Shown here piece after piece: positions 48,615 through 60,666 of a DNA stretch of 64,000 bases (positions within the stretch are counted from its first letter, which is position 1; every line of letters begins with the position of its first letter). This stretch comes from Triglochin maritima. Lineage: Eukaryota; Streptophyta; Magnoliopsida; Alismatales; Juncaginaceae. A program made the position numbers and the translations under genes. The stretch covers positions 25,131,493-25,195,492 of the forward strand of contig OY821793.1 of assembly GCA_963682175.1 (NCBI GenBank), written 5' to 3'. The notes under the pieces are model-generated. The model was not told where the DNA came from and did not search any database. It saw nothing but the letters and a program-made list of their open reading frames with translations.

Positions 48615-48780
48615 AATCTCTCTTTCCTCACCACTCCTCTACATGTAACACCACCAATCTCTCTTTCCTCACCACTCCTCTACATGTATACCACTCATAT
48701 ATACCACTCATATATATATACCACCACCATATATATACCACTATAGCTTACATATATACCACTCATAATATATACCACCA
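48610..48780. repeat. 41-bp direct duplication and CATATATACCA satellite-like run
   Basis: CCACCAATCTCTCTTTCC and the following bases occur twice (48610-48650, 48651-48690). This is followed by irregular repeats of CATATATACCACT and ATATACCACCACC to about 48780. It begins where the duplicated promoter arm ends. Confidence 0.85.
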
Positions 48781-51124
48781 CCAACAAAGCCTCCTCTCAA
48801 TCCTCATCACAACAATCAAACTCGCTAGCTAAACTTCTACAAATAAAACCAAGCTATATATCAAAGCTTTACTTTTCTTTAATGGTTTTATTTGCTTAAT
48901 TATTTCGGTTGAAGCATGTTGGGCAAAGATTTGACTCGTCATGCTGAAGAGAAGCTCAATGGAAACAACTATGTGAGAGTAAGAATGACACCGTAAAATC
49001 AGACGTCGATAGAAGATTTGTGTTGGTTTAAACATGTATAAAAGTAGATTAAAACAGAGATTACAGAACCGACAGAGGGAAACAGCAAGTGTTGTGCGAA
49101 AAACACCAAAGATCAACTGGAGAAGACGCCGGAGAGAAGACCGGAGATGCTCCAGAGGAGGCGCCGCAGAGGATGTTAGGGTTTGCCGGTTTGGAGAAAA
49201 AAAGAAATACATGATATTTATATGTAATGAAAATCTCTTTTCTTAATCATAAATCATAGAGAAATACAAGATATTTACATGAATATTGTTGAATACAATG
49301 CATGTGAACCTATACAATGGGATATAACAATGTGATTGGGCTTGAACACTTTATGGGTTTGAGCTTCGTCGGAAAAAAAGAATAAAAGCTCAACTACTGC
49401 TGCAACAACAACAAGATCGTAGGTTTCGCAAAGGATTACGAAGAGAAGAAGTCCAACGAGACTATAGAGAAATTAAAAGAAAATCTGAAGTTGCCTAAAA
49501 TTGGGAGAGAAAATTCACTTTAACGTCATCTGAATATGTTTATCTATCCATTTTTTCCTAAAATAACTCTACCATTTAAATAACCAAAAAAATATTTCTC
49601 GCTCTCATGTATCCATTTGAACGCCTCTTTTCTCTCTCACTATCTCACTCGACCCCTCAATCGAAACCAGATCAAACCGAATCAAACTCAATGATCCTGT
49701 CAAAGATCCCCGTCGTAGACGAATCCACATCGGAAAATTGTTGCTTTTCTTTCCATACTTATGTGTATATTTTGTTTTTTTATACATAAAAGCAAGATCG
49801 TTTTAATATATTTCAACAATTTTATCAACAAAACTTTCTTAATATTGATAAAATGCAAAGGTACATCTGGGGTTTGAAAATATATTTTCAGGTAACAATC
49901 TACCTAAAGAAGAATGACACACCAATTTACATACACAAATGGTTGAAAATTAAATTTGACTTTGAAATACACAAAAGGACACGTGTGTATGTTACCTGTT
50001 CTATGTTCTTTAATCTTTATGCATGTTTCTCGTGAAATGGGTTGATGTACCTTTGTAGCCTAACATTGAATATGGACTTACAATACTTCATATGTAACGA
50101 AGTAAAAACTTTATGGACTCATGTAAATTATAGACATTGTAACTTAAATATTGCATTTGACCACTCCTAAATCTATTTTTAAGTGCATGTTTTTCTTGGT
50201 CCACTCCAAACATGATAGAGTGTGGAACCATTACTTTGAGCTTTTAGACTTTCAAGTAGTTGTAGTAAATAAGTATGACCACCTGACTTGTATTGTTAAC
50301 TATTTGTAACTTTTGTTAATAATTTTTTTGAATTGTTATTCGTCGTCGGAAAACTACTTAAACAATTCGTGCGAATTACCGTTTTATCTTTCTCTTATTT
50401 ATACTAATATATCTCTTCATTTTACTCTCCTACTACCACTCTGACAACAATAGAAGAAGACGAGAAAAAGCCGAAGAATGATGAAGACGACGACGGTGAC
50501 TAAACCAAAGCAAAACCCTTTCCTCAACCTCTCCGTTCTCCTCCCTCTTCTCTTCTCTTTTCCCCTTTCTTCAGAAAAACCCAAAACAAAATCCTTCTTC
50601 CAGTCGGTTGCTGGGTTGGGTTAAAGTCGTGGGTAAATTGCATTCTAGCCTCTGAAGCTCTCGTTACTTCCATTTGATCCAAAACAACCCTTTATTTCAC
50701 GTAACCCAAATCTACTAATGTTTTGATTAAAGTTATATGTTTTATTATTCTATGTTAGGTAAGATGTTACAAAAACATCCTCCATTTTCCAGTCAGGAGC
50801 TAGTCCACAGACATCAAACAGGAAGTGTCGAAGAGTCTCCATTCCTTGAGTTGATCAATGTGTCACCTATACAAAAATCAGGAAAAAAATATATCAGCAT
50901 AATAATGCTTTCTAGACAATGTCGATTTTTATGTTGACACATGAAAGGAGATGCACTAGCAGATACAAATTACGGCATGTAATCAAGGAAGAACAATACG
51001 TGGTCGGTTAATGGAACTCTTACACATCATGAAAAACTGAATGCCTGTCAAGATGCTGAGTAGTGAACAAGTTTGTCATTTGAAGCTAGTCGGCTACAAA
51101 CATAATAAGTACAAACTAGCATAG
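48781..51124. other. Intergenic sequence with possible retroelement scraps
   Basis: No complete gene. A short frame at about 48916-48992 reads EEKLNGNNYV, slightly reminiscent of a copia gag start, then hits a stop. The rest is AT-rich with a CT-rich patch (50480-50580). The missing 5' half of the ACR-like gene was looked for here and not found. Confidence 0.4.
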
Positions 51125-51937
51125 CAATCGACAACTCCCTCAGCCCTTCCCACACTCTAATTCAGATCCTTTCCCATGATCAAAAGGGTGTCTTGTATGA
51201 CATCATGAGAGTTTTACAAGACCAAAACATTCAGGTAGTTTTAAAAGGCTTTTCCCTCCTGAATTGTAAGTGTAAGTTTTACCAACTTAAGCTTTTACTG
51301 TTTTTATGTTAGCTCTCATATGTGCGATTCTACACCGATAAGCGAGGAAACTGCGAGATGGACTTGTTTGTGAGGCAGACGGATGGAAAGAAGATAGTCG
51401 ATGCGACTAAACAAGAGATGTTGCGGTCTCACTTGAGAATGGAACTTTCCCAACCACTCCTTGTTATGTTGGTTAACCGAGGACCCGATGTGGAGCTCTT
51501 GGTGGCCAATCCTGTCGAGCTCTCGGGCAAAGGTACCTATTTTTTAAGACGCTGAATGCACTCATATTCATGGTACCTATTTTTTAAAAGCATTTTAAAT
51601 TTTTAGTTAAATCTCAACGTTTAACTCACGATGCTAGAATCCGATACTGATGTTAGCTAATCCAATATAGAGAATCTACCAATTAAGTTAGGCTCATTCG
51701 GTGATATTTATGGTGACTGTTGTCTGGGCGATTTGTTTATTTTTTGCGTAATTATATGTACTTTGCTCAAGTTTAATTACGGTTTTTGATGTTTTGCAGG
51801 TTACAGTTAGAAGACATGTAATAGGTAACAGAGAGTGGGAAGTGTATAGAGTTCTCCTTGACGATTGTAGTAAATCTTATGCCATGAGAAAAGCAATCGA
51901 AGATGGTGTTATAAGGAAGCTAATGGGTTGGGACTGA
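51125..51937 (+). pseudogene. ACT-domain repeat protein (ACR9/ACR10-like), 3' remnant
   Basis: Three exon-like segments are recognisable. 51125-51234 encodes IDNSLSPSHTLIQIL and QKGVLYDIMRVL. 51313-51532 encodes LSYVRFYTDKRGNCEMDLFV and LLVANPVELSGKG. 51800-51937 encodes GNREWEVYRVLLDD and KLMGWD, ending at TGA (51935-51937). They match the second ACT region and C-terminus of plant ACR9/ACR10 proteins, putative amino-acid sensors. The exon that should supply the VFYDVTLALK-type strand between segments 2 and 3 is absent, and splicing 2 directly to 3 gives a stop. The N-terminal ACT domains are also absent. The Tekay retrotransposon inserted 54 bp past the stop. It is therefore a truncated pseudogene, although transcription is possible. 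Confidence 0.75.
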
Positions 51938-51991
51938 TGGGGGCATCTAGATTTAATGTTAAGGATTAGTAGTTGAGACATATATAGTTAA

Positions 51992-53950
51992 TGTAACGTA
52001 CCCGAAAACAGCGGAAAATTTAAACAATAATAAAGACCGTCAACGGTCAACACTGGGCACGTCACGGGAAACAAACCAACATATATAATATAAATATGAT
52101 CCACGTGGAAGTCAAATATACAGACTGACTGTGATTACGACAAAAGCTATACAATATGTAATCACCTCAAAAGAAAGAGACTGACAACTACAGGATCTGA
52201 TCTCGGGGGCACCGTCCTCGGTCACCACCTCAAACTCTAACCCTGCTCGCTACCTGAAATGCAAACAACAAACATGCCTGAGTTCCCTGAAGGAACCCCG
52301 TATACCAAACCTCCTAAAATATAAAAAGGAATTAAATACAATGCAATGCTATGCACATGATCATCCGCCTCGGGCCCACAATAATGCCCTCACCGCCTCC
52401 GCGGCACTGAACCACTCCTGCCACTAGGGTCAAGTCAGTCCACCGCTGCCTCACAAGGGTCAGTCGACACCACTGCTCCCCAAAAAGTGCGGGAAGGAAC
52501 CCCCGGTACACGCCGCACCCAAGGAGCGAGTCAGCCCGCCGAATACACAACTCGGGTCAGACGACAGCCACTGCTCCCCCAAGAGTCGCCTAGCGCGCAC
52601 CCTGCCGGAACATCCTCGGCCTACCGCTAAACCCTCGCAAACTGCCCAAGGTTTACGGTACACATCCCTCACACCCCGCTCGGTAAGAGAGGAAAAAGGT
52701 ACAACAATAATACGCCTTCGTCGAAGGTGAAATCCGTAGCTCTCAAAGCCGGTAATCAACCGTCGCCTCGGAGCCGGTAGTCGACCTGACATCGACGGAT
52801 CGCGTGTGGATAAATCCACCAACCTGCGGTAGATCGGTCGACCGCTACAAGCACACCGGTCGACCGGTCCCCCACACAGTACACAGTACTGTACAAACAA
52901 ATCTACCGGTCGAACCACGCCAACCGAATTACCGACCAATCGGTCGAACAAAAGTCATCTAGCGGTCGACCGTTTGGAAGGTCTACGCTATACAATTTTA
53001 TATAATATATATATCCGACCGGTCGAACCAAGGGGACGTTCGACCGATAACAGGGATTTCAATATTTTGCCCAAGTCTCGTTCGGTCGACCGGAACTGAA
53101 ATACAGTTCGACCGAAACAACACAAGCACTCTACCGCTTAATTAAATGCTCAGTCGGTCGACCGAGAGTTAAAGAGCGGTCGACCGTTTTGATGGTCAAA
53201 GCTCCCAACCGACTTAGCATCGAATGGATCGGTCGAACAAGGTAAAGGACGTTCGACCGTTTAATAAGTCAAAATCCCCAACCGACCCATTCTCATCGTT
53301 ATTCGGTCGACCGGCTAAGTGGTCCCGTTCGACCGATAACAGCATATCCCCTTTTTCCCGCATGAATTTGGCATAACGGTCGACCGTCTAACGACATCGT
53401 TCGACCGTTCGCGGGTAAACATCAATATAATAATAGGATCGGTCGACTGCCCACAGGCACCGGTCGACCGATCGTCGTCTTCAACCTCTGAATTGGTTGA
53501 ATTCCGACGGGGAATTCGACACCAACGTCGATCCCCAACACTCACAAGGCACAAGTGAGTTATAATGAAGATTTGGCATACCTTTTTGACGGTTGGAGAA
53601 GCCTCCCAAGCTTTGGCTACTTCAACTCAACACTTCACCTTCTTCTCCTTTTCTTCCTTTCTTCTTCTTCTTTACTTCTTCTCTCCTTCTTCTTCTTCTC
53701 CGAAAGCCTCTCTCTCACTCTCTGGATAATCCAACAATGAAGCAAAACGTCAACTTGATCTCAAGTGCCCTTTAAATAGGCAAACTCACCTCTCTTAAAT
53801 CCAATCATCATTCACCTAAACCTTAACCAACCAAAGCCAACCAACTCCCTCTCCCTCTCCTTCCAACACCTCCTGCTCTCCATGCATAATTAATTAAGGT
53901 TAATTAGGTTTAGGTTTAGTTAATTATGATGTTTAGTTTAGGTTATTACA
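51992..53950 (-). repeat. 3' LTR of the Tekay-type element
   Basis: 1959 bp, TG...CA ended, matching the other LTR. It contains the TCGA-palindrome array (52835-53470), a CT-rich stretch (53630-53720) and, on the minus strand, a TATTTAAAGG box near 53772. Small open frames inside it recur in the other LTR and have no family motif. Confidence 0.95.
52835..53470. repeat. TCGA-centred palindrome array in the 3' LTR
   Basis: CGGTCGACCG occurs from 52835-52844 to 53461-53470 at irregular spacing. It alternates with inverted half-site pairs such as GGTCGAAC...GTTCGACC (about 53022-53044 and 53231-53257). In element orientation the array lies downstream of the LTR TATA-like box. The same array is present at 59409-60044. 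Confidence 0.92.
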
Positions 53951-53952
53951 AT

Positions 53953-53965
53953 CTACCCTCCTTAA
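53953..53965 (-). other. Polypurine tract of the Tekay-type element
   Basis: AAGGAGGGTAGA on the minus strand lies immediately before the 3' LTR, as expected for plus-strand DNA priming. Confidence 0.75.
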
Positions 53966-53999
53966 AAGAATTTCGTCCGCGAAATTCGAAACAACTGAC

Positions 54000-56900
54000 T
54001 TACCGGAATAACTCTGGATACTGCCTCCTGACATCTTCCTCAATCTCCCAGGTAGCCTCTCTGTCAGTGTGATGCTGCCATCTGACCTTCACCATAGGAA
54101 TCGCTCTCCTCCTGAGCTGATGTACCATCTGATCCACAATCTCAACTGGTCTCTCATCTAATGACAAATCCTGCTGGATCTCCGGTACTGATATCTCTAT
54201 CACATGAGCTGGATCGGCCACGTACTTCCTCAACATAGAAACATGGAAGACGTTGTGAAGTCCTGCGAACTGTGGTGGTAGTGCAATCCTATATGCCACC
54301 TCACCGACCCGATCCAATATCTCAAAAGGTCCGACATACCTCGGACTCAGCTTCCCCTTCTTCCCGAATCTCATCACCCCTCTGGAAGGCGAGATCTTCA
54401 GGAAGACATGATCTCCTACATCAAAAGTCAGCTCGCGCCTCCGTGTATCAGCATAACTCTTCTGCCTGCTCTGCGCCGTAGCTAGTCGTCTCCGAATCAC
54501 GTCGACCTTCTCTGAATACAACTGGATAATGTCAGGTCCAACTAGCTGTCTCTCGCCCACATCACTCCAGCATACCGGCGATCTACACGGTCTCCCGTAT
54601 AATGCCTCATAGGGTGCCATTCCAATACTCGAGTGGTAGCTGTTGTTGTAGGCGAACTCGATCAACGGCAAATGCTCATCCCAATGCCCGGCCCAGTCAA
54701 GTGTACACGCTCTCAGCATGTCCTCCAATGTCTGTATCGTCCGCTCTGACTGGCCATCTGTCTGTGGGTGGAAAGCTGTGCTAAACTTCAGACGTGTCCC
54801 CAGTGCTCTGTGTAGACTCTCCCAAAATCTCGAAGTGAATCTGGGATCTCTGTCTGAAATGATACTGACTGGTACGCCATGAAGTCTGACAATCTCCTCA
54901 ATATATAACTTAGCTAGACCCTCCAGAGCAAGAGTGGTCTTAATAGCTAAGAAATGCGCCGACTTGGTCAGTCGATCGACTATAACCCAAATCGCATCGT
55001 GGAATCTCCGTGTCTTCGGTAGCCCCGTAACAAAATCCATCGTCACGTGCTCCCACTTCCACTCGGGCAACTCAATCCTCTGCATCTGCCCTGCTGGTCT
55101 CTGGTGCTCGATCTTCACCTGCTGACAGACCAAACACCTCGACACGAAGTCTGCAACGTCCTTCTTCATACCTCGCCACCAGAAGTTCCGCTGCAGGTCT
55201 TTGTACATCTTGGTGCTCCCTGGATGAATGGAATATCTCGATCTGTGTGCCTCCTCCATGATATCATGTCTCAGGTCCTCTGTCTTCGGCACCCAGATAC
55301 GATCTCTGAATCTCAGACCTCCATCCACTCCAACTCTGAAGTCTGACCCATCCCTGGCAGCTAACTGTAACAGACTGCTCAACTCCTCATCTGTAGTCTG
55401 AGCACGAATCACTGCTGATACTGTCTGAGGCTCTACTCTCAATCCGGCAATCACTGCACCCTCAGAGCTATCAGCAAATGGCCTCCACTCTGCCAAGGAC
55501 TCTAGCAGTCTCCACTCCTGAATGCATAGGCCTGCTACTGATACCTCCACCTTCCGGCTCAAAGCGTCTGCAACTGTGTTCGCCTTCCCCGGATGGTAAG
55601 AGATAGTGAAGTCGTAGTCCTTAATGAACTCAAGCCATCTGCGCTGCCTCATATTCAGCTCCTTCTGCGAGAACAGGTACTTCAGACTCTGATGATCTGT
55701 AAACACCTCGAACTGCTCGCCATAAAGATAGTGTCTCCAGGTCTTCAGTGCGTGAACCACTGCTGCTAACTCCAAATCATGTGTCGGGTAATTCCTCTCA
55801 TGGACCTTCAGCTGTCTGGATGCGTATGCGATCACCCTCCCGTGCTGCATAAGTACACATCCTAAGCCAACACCTGAAGCGTCGCTATAAATCACGAATC
55901 CACCCGTGCCACTCGGCAATGATAAAACTGGTGCTGTGGTCAACAGTCTCTTCAGCTCCTGAAAGCTGTCCTCGCACTTCTGCGACCAAACAAAAGTGAC
56001 TCCCTTCTGCGTCAGAGCTGTCAGTGGTGCTGCCAATCTCGAGAAGTCTTTGATGAAGCGACGGTAATAACCCGCCAGTCCAACAAAGCTCCTAATCTCT
56101 GTCACGCTCGTAGGGGTCCTCCACTGTGTCACTGCCTCTACCTTCGCCGGATCCACCGATATCCCCTCGGCCGATACAATGTGTCCGAGGAATGCCACTC
56201 TGTCCAACCAAAACTCGCACTTTGAGAACTTAGCATATAACTGCTGAGTCCTCAAGATGCTGAGTACAATCCTCAGATGCTCTCTGTGCTGCTCCACATC
56301 TGGTGAATAGATCAAGATGTCATCCACGAAGACAATCACAAATATATCAATGTACTGCCTGAATGTCCGGTGCATCAGATCCATGAACGCTGCCGGAGCA
56401 TTCGTCAATCCAAATGGCATCACCAAGAACTCATAGTGTCCATATCTCGTCCTGAAGGCTGTCTTCTGGATGTCCTCATCTCGGATCCTCAACTGGTGAT
56501 ATCCTGAACGCAGGTCAATCTTCGAGAAAACCTTCGATGACTGCAGCTGGTCAAAGAGGTCCTCAATCCTAGGTAAGGGATACCTATTCTTCACCGTCAC
56601 CTGGTTCAGCATCCTGTAGTCTATGCACATCCTCAAGGATCCGTCCTTCTTCTTCACAAACAAAACTGGTGCACCCCAAGGCGAGACGCTCGGTCTGATA
56701 AATCCAGAGTCCATCAACTCCTGCAACTGCTTCTTCAACTCTGTCAACTCAGCAGGTGCCATCCGGTATGGAGCCTTCGACTGTGGTGTAGTGCCAGCTA
56801 CCAACTCAATGCCGAACTCCAACTCTCGGTGTGGTGGTAAACCTGGAATCTCCGCTGGAAAAACATCCGCGAACTCCTGCACCACCTCAATGTCCTCTAG

Positions 56901-58442
56901 CCTCTGGGACTCTGCCTCCGCAACTACAAGTGTCGCCAGAAAAGCTGCACATCCCTGCTGTAACAGTCTCTGAGCTCTCACAGCAGATACAATAATGCGA
57001 CCCCCTCTGCTTCTGATCCCTCTAATCAAAATATCAGGCAAACCATTCCTCGGGATCAAAATTTTCTTCTCACGGCACAAGACTCGAACATCATATTGGG
57101 ACAGCCAATCCATCCCAAGTATGACATCAAAGTCCTCCATCGGTAGCAAGACCAGGTCTGCCGGAAACTCCTGATCTCCCGAAACAACCGTGGCGCCGGG
57201 GACAAATCTCCCCACAGTGCCCACCAGACCCAGGGGTGTGCTGACCTCCAAAGTGGCAGTCAACATCGCAAGGGTACAGCCCAACACTCCCGCAAATCGC
57301 TCTGAGATGAACGAGTGTGTCGCGCCACAATCAAATAACACCCTAGCTACTGAACCTGCGACAAGAAGTGTACCTTCCACGACAGCGCCTCCATCCCGAG
57401 CCTCCTCTGCCTGGATGGTGAAAACTCTGCCAGTGCGCTGCCCCTGCTGGGGTCTGAAAGGTGGTCTACCTCCGCCTCCTCCTCTGCCTGGTGCGGGTAA
57501 ACCCGGTGGTCTGCTCGGCCCAGCTCCTCGGCTCGGACAGCTCCTGATAAAATGACCCATCTGGCCACAACCATGACACGCTCCGGGGGTGAAGCATGGC
57601 CCGGAGTGAAACCTCCCACAAGTACCACAAGGCTCAGGTCGTGGTACTGCAACTCCTGCTCCCTCGTATCTGGGCCTCTTGCCCGGATTCCCTCCAGTCT
57701 GACCTCCTGGCCTCCCAGAGAACCTACCTGATGGCCTCCTCTCATCCTGGTAGTTCTCCCTGTAGTCACGATCAAGAACAGAGGCACTTTTCACTGCATC
57801 GGCCAACGTGCTCGGCATGTGTGTCAGCACCTTCGTCCTCAACTGCTTTCGGAGCCCTCGGACGAACTTCCCTGCCCTCTGCTCCTGTGTAACATACATC
57901 TCGGGACAGTAACGCTCAAGGGCGTTGAACTTCCCGATGTAGCCTGCTAGGGTCATGTCTCCCTGCTGAAGACTCAGAAACTCCTCCCTCTTCTGATCCT
58001 GGACATGCTGTGGAAAATACTGCTCGTTGAACTCGCCAACGAACTCCTCCCAGGCTATATCATCTCTGTCCGCAAACACCACTGCAGATGTGGACCTCCA
58101 CCAGTTGGACGCAGCACCGCCCAAAACATAAGTAGCCAGGCCCACTCTCGCCTCTGGAGGACAACCAATAGCACTGAAGATCTTCTGCATCGTGAAGATC
58201 CACTCCTCCGCAGCCTCTGCGTCGTACTGCCCCAGAAAGGTAGGCGGATGCTGGCGCATAAACCGGTCATGCATAGCGTCAGTCCCCGTCTGCCCAGTCT
58301 GTGCTGTCTGCTGCTGTAGCATCTCCGTCAGACGTCCGACCGTATCGAACAACGTCCGACGCTCATCCTCCCAAACCTCATCCCTCGCAGTCTCACTCTC
58401 ACCGCGAGTATGGGCAACCGCCTTCCCCCGTCTAGGAGGCAT
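54000..58442 (-). CDS. Gag-Pol polyprotein of the Tekay-type retrotransposon
   Basis: One uninterrupted frame of 1480 residues begins at ATG 58442 (MPPRRGKAV). The frame is open 15 codons further upstream, but the sequence before this ATG resembles a splice acceptor or leader. Order along the protein: gag (about 60-230), CCHC zinc knuckle [14 protein letters not shown] (near 290), aspartic protease [12 protein letters not shown] (near 380), reverse transcriptase with [14 protein letters not shown] and FVDDILIYS (about 600-760), RNase H with [13 protein letters not shown] (near 850), integrase with the HHCC region ending CLVCQQVK and the DDE residues in [17 protein letters not shown] and [14 protein letters not shown] (about 1080-1300). 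A chromodomain-like end contains [18 protein letters not shown]. This order (RT and RNase H before integrase) defines Ty3/gypsy, and the C-terminus fits chromoviruses of Tekay/Del type. All key residues are present, so the polyprotein is probably functional. Confidence 0.96.
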   Translation of the reverse strand: MPPRRGKAVAHTRGESETARDEVWEDERRTLFDTVGRLTEMLQQQTAQTGQTGTDAMHDRFMRQHPPTFLGQYDAEAAEEWIFTMQKIFSAIGCPPEARVGLATYVLGGAASNWWRSTSAVVFADRDDIAWEEFVGEFNEQYFPQHVQDQKREEFLSLQQGDMTLAGYIGKFNALERYCPEMYVTQEQRAGKFVRGLRKQLRTKVLTHMPSTLADAVKSASVLDRDYRENYQDERRPSGRFSGRPGGQTGGNPGKRPRYEGAGVAVPRPEPCGTCGRFHSGPCFTPGACHGCGQMGHFIRSCPSRGAGPSRPPGLPAPGRGGGGGRPPFRPQQGQRTGRVFTIQAEEARDGGAVVEGTLLVAGSVARVLFDCGATHSFISERFAGVLGCTLAMLTATLEVSTPLGLVGTVGRFVPGATVVSGDQEFPADLVLLPMEDFDVILGMDWLSQYDVRVLCREKKILIPRNGLPDILIRGIRSRGGRIIVSAVRAQRLLQQGCAAFLATLVVAEAESQRLEDIEVVQEFADVFPAEIPGLPPHRELEFGIELVAGTTPQSKAPYRMAPAELTELKKQLQELMDSGFIRPSVSPWGAPVLFVKKKDGSLRMCIDYRMLNQVTVKNRYPLPRIEDLFDQLQSSKVFSKIDLRSGYHQLRIRDEDIQKTAFRTRYGHYEFLVMPFGLTNAPAAFMDLMHRTFRQYIDIFVIVFVDDILIYSPDVEQHREHLRIVLSILRTQQLYAKFSKCEFWLDRVAFLGHIVSAEGISVDPAKVEAVTQWRTPTSVTEIRSFVGLAGYYRRFIKDFSRLAAPLTALTQKGVTFVWSQKCEDSFQELKRLLTTAPVLSLPSGTGGFVIYSDASGVGLGCVLMQHGRVIAYASRQLKVHERNYPTHDLELAAVVHALKTWRHYLYGEQFEVFTDHQSLKYLFSQKELNMRQRRWLEFIKDYDFTISYHPGKANTVADALSRKVEVSVAGLCIQEWRLLESLAEWRPFADSSEGAVIAGLRVEPQTVSAVIRAQTTDEELSSLLQLAARDGSDFRVGVDGGLRFRDRIWVPKTEDLRHDIMEEAHRSRYSIHPGSTKMYKDLQRNFWWRGMKKDVADFVSRCLVCQQVKIEHQRPAGQMQRIELPEWKWEHVTMDFVTGLPKTRRFHDAIWVIVDRLTKSAHFLAIKTTLALEGLAKLYIEEIVRLHGVPVSIISDRDPRFTSRFWESLHRALGTRLKFSTAFHPQTDGQSERTIQTLEDMLRACTLDWAGHWDEHLPLIEFAYNNSYHSSIGMAPYEALYGRPCRSPVCWSDVGERQLVGPDIIQLYSEKVDVIRRRLATAQSRQKSYADTRRRELTFDVGDHVFLKISPSRGVMRFGKKGKLSPRYVGPFEILDRVGEVAYRIALPPQFAGLHNVFHVSMLRKYVADPAHVIEISVPEIQQDLSLDERPVEIVDQMVHQLRRRAIPMVKVRWQHHTDREATWEIEEDVRRQYPELFR

Positions 58443-58550
58443 CTGCCAAAGGAAACAAGACAATATCAATATAATCTGTGCATGCATGATCCTCTAGACC
58501 TAACTCCTAACTCAAAGGTGGTTTCTTTAGACAAGTACGCCGAGATCAAC

Positions 58551-58562
58551 GCTCTGATACCA
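58551..58562 (-). other. Primer-binding site (initiator Met tRNA)
   Basis: TGGTATCAGAGC on the minus strand lies three bases inside the 5' LTR and is complementary to the 3' end of plant initiator tRNA-Met. Confidence 0.92.
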
Positions 58563-58565
58563 AAT

Positions 58566-60524
58566 TGTAACGTACCCGAAAACAGCGGAAAATTTAAACA
58601 ATAATAAAGACCGTCAACGGTCAACACTGGGCACGTCACGGGAAACAAACCAACATATATAATATAAATATGATCCACGTGGAAGTCAAATATACAGACT
58701 GACTGTGATTACGACAAAAGCTATACAATATGTAATCACCTCAAAAGAAAGAGACTGACAACTACAGGATCTGATCTCGGGGGCACCGTCCTCGGTCACC
58801 ACCTCAAACTCTAACCCTGCTCGCTACCTGAAATGCAAACAACAAACATGCCTGAGTTCCCTGAAGGAACCCCGTATACCAAACCTCCTAAAATATAAAA
58901 AGGAATTAAATACAATGCAATGCTATGCACATGATCATCCGCCTCGGGCCCACAATAATGCCCTCACCGCCTCCGCGGCACTGAACCACTCCTGCCACTA
59001 GGGTCAAGTCAGTCCACCGCTGCCTCACAAGGGTCAGTCGACACCACTGCTCCCCAAAAAGTGCGGGAAGGAACCCCCGGTACACGCCGCACCCAAGGAG
59101 CGAGTCAGCCCGCCGAATACACAACTCGGGTCAGACGACAGCCACTGCTCCCCCAAGAGTCGCCTAGCGCGCACCCTGCCGGAACATCCTCGGCCTACCG
59201 CTAAACCCTCGCAAACTGCCCAAGGTTTACGGTACACATCCCTCACACCCCGCTCGGTAAGAGAGGAAAAAGGTACAACAATAATACGCCTTCGTCGAAG
59301 GTGAAATCCGTAGCTCTCAAAGCCGGTAATCAACCGTCGCCTCGGAGCCGGTAGTCGACCTGACATCGACGGATCGCGTGTGGATAAATCCACCAACCTG
59401 CGGTAGATCGGTCGACCGCTACAAGCACACCGGTCGACCGGTCCCCCACACAGTACACAGTACTGTACAAACAAATCTACCGGTCGAACCACGCCAACCG
59501 AATTACCGACCAATCGGTCGAACAAAAGTCATCTAGCGGTCGACCGTTTGGAAGGTCTACGCTATACAATTTTATATAATATATATATCCGACCGGTCGA
59601 ACCAAGGGGACGTTCGACCGATAACAGGGATTTCAATATTTTGCCCAAGTCTCGTTCGGTCGACCGGAACTGAAATACAGTTCGACCGAAACAACACAAG
59701 CACTCTACCGCTTAATTAAATGCTCAGTCGGTCGACCGAGAGTTAAAGAGCGGTCGACCGTTTTGATGGTCAAAGCTCCCAACCGACTTAGCATCGAATG
59801 GATCGGTCGAACAAGGTAAAGGACGTTCGACCGTTTAATAAGTCAAAATCCCCAACCGACCCATTCTCATCGTTATTCGGTCGACCGGCTAAGTGGTCCC
59901 GTTCGACCGATAACAGCATATCCCCTTTTTCCCGCATGAATTTGGCATAACGGTCGACCGTCTAACGACATCGTTCGACCGTTCGCGGGTAAACATCAAT
60001 ATAATAATAGGATCGGTCGACTGCCCACAGGCACCGGTCGACCGATCGTCGTCTTCAACCTCTGAATTGGTTGAATTCCGACGGGGAATTCGACACCAAC
60101 GTCGATCCCCAACACTCACAAGGCACAAGTGAGTTATAATGAAGATTTGGCATACCTTTTTGACGGTTGGAGAAGCCTCCCAAGCTTTGGCTACTTCAAC
60201 TCAACACTTCACCTTCTTCTCCTTTTCTTCCTTTCTTCTTCTTCTTTACTTCTTCTCTCCTTCTTCTTCTTCTCCGAAAGCCTCTCTCTCACTCTCTGGA
60301 TAATCCAACAATGAAGCAAAACGTCAACTTGATCTCAAGTGCCCTTTAAATAGGCAAACTCACCTCTCTTAAATCCAATCATCATTCACCTAAACCTTAA
60401 CCAACCAAAGCCAACCAACTCCCTCTCCCTCTCCTTCCAACACCTCCTGCTCTCCATGCATAATTAATTAAGGTTAATTAGGTTTAGGTTTAGTTAATTA
60501 TGATGTTTAGTTTAGGTTATTACA
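58566..60524 (-). repeat. 5' LTR of the Tekay-type element
   Basis: Same length and, as far as read, the same sequence as 51992-53950. The promoter for the element should lie in its high-coordinate part. The palindrome array is at 59409-60044. Confidence 0.95.
59409..60044. repeat. TCGA-centred palindrome array in the 5' LTR
   Basis: Copy of the array at 52835-53470, offset by 6574 bp, with the same palindromes and half-site pairs. Confidence 0.92.
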
Positions 60525-60666
60525 GTTAATGTAATAGGGAATAGATGTAAGTTACCGTTTGAAGCACATCAAGGTTCTCACAGGATAGGAAGTGTAGGAG
60601 AAAATTGCTGTGTATTTTCCTTTCTTGGCACAATTGATGTATATTTGTAAATGTTATTGTGTATGT

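Larger units (their letters stand above)
51992..60524 (-). mobile_element. Full-length Ty3/gypsy retrotransposon, Tekay/Del type
   Basis: Two LTRs of identical length, 1959 bp (51992-53950 and 58566-60524), flank an internal region with one intact polyprotein frame on the minus strand. The 5-bp duplication GTTAA is at 51987-51991 and 60525-60529. LTRs start TGTAACGTACCCG and end GGTTATTACA on the plus strand. A primer-binding site (58551-58562) and a polypurine tract (53953-53965) are in the correct places. The LTRs looked identical wherever I compared them, so insertion was recent. The element carries what is needed for copy-and-paste movement and may be active. It landed just downstream of the ACR pseudogene. 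Confidence 0.95.

Noticed and set aside
48829..49212. 127-codon minus-strand frame near the ferredoxin gene
   Set aside because: No family resemblance, and it runs through low-complexity and leader-like sequence.
52332..53554. Small open frames in the LTR (72, 163 and 79 codons), repeated in the second LTR
   Set aside because: Their duplication follows from LTR identity. No recognisable domains, and the sequence is dominated by palindrome arrays.
54000..58442. Possible integrated plant pararetrovirus
   Set aside because: The polyprotein has a full integrase and is flanked by LTRs with a 5-bp target duplication, so it is a Ty3/gypsy retrotransposon. No movement protein or virus-type layout is present.
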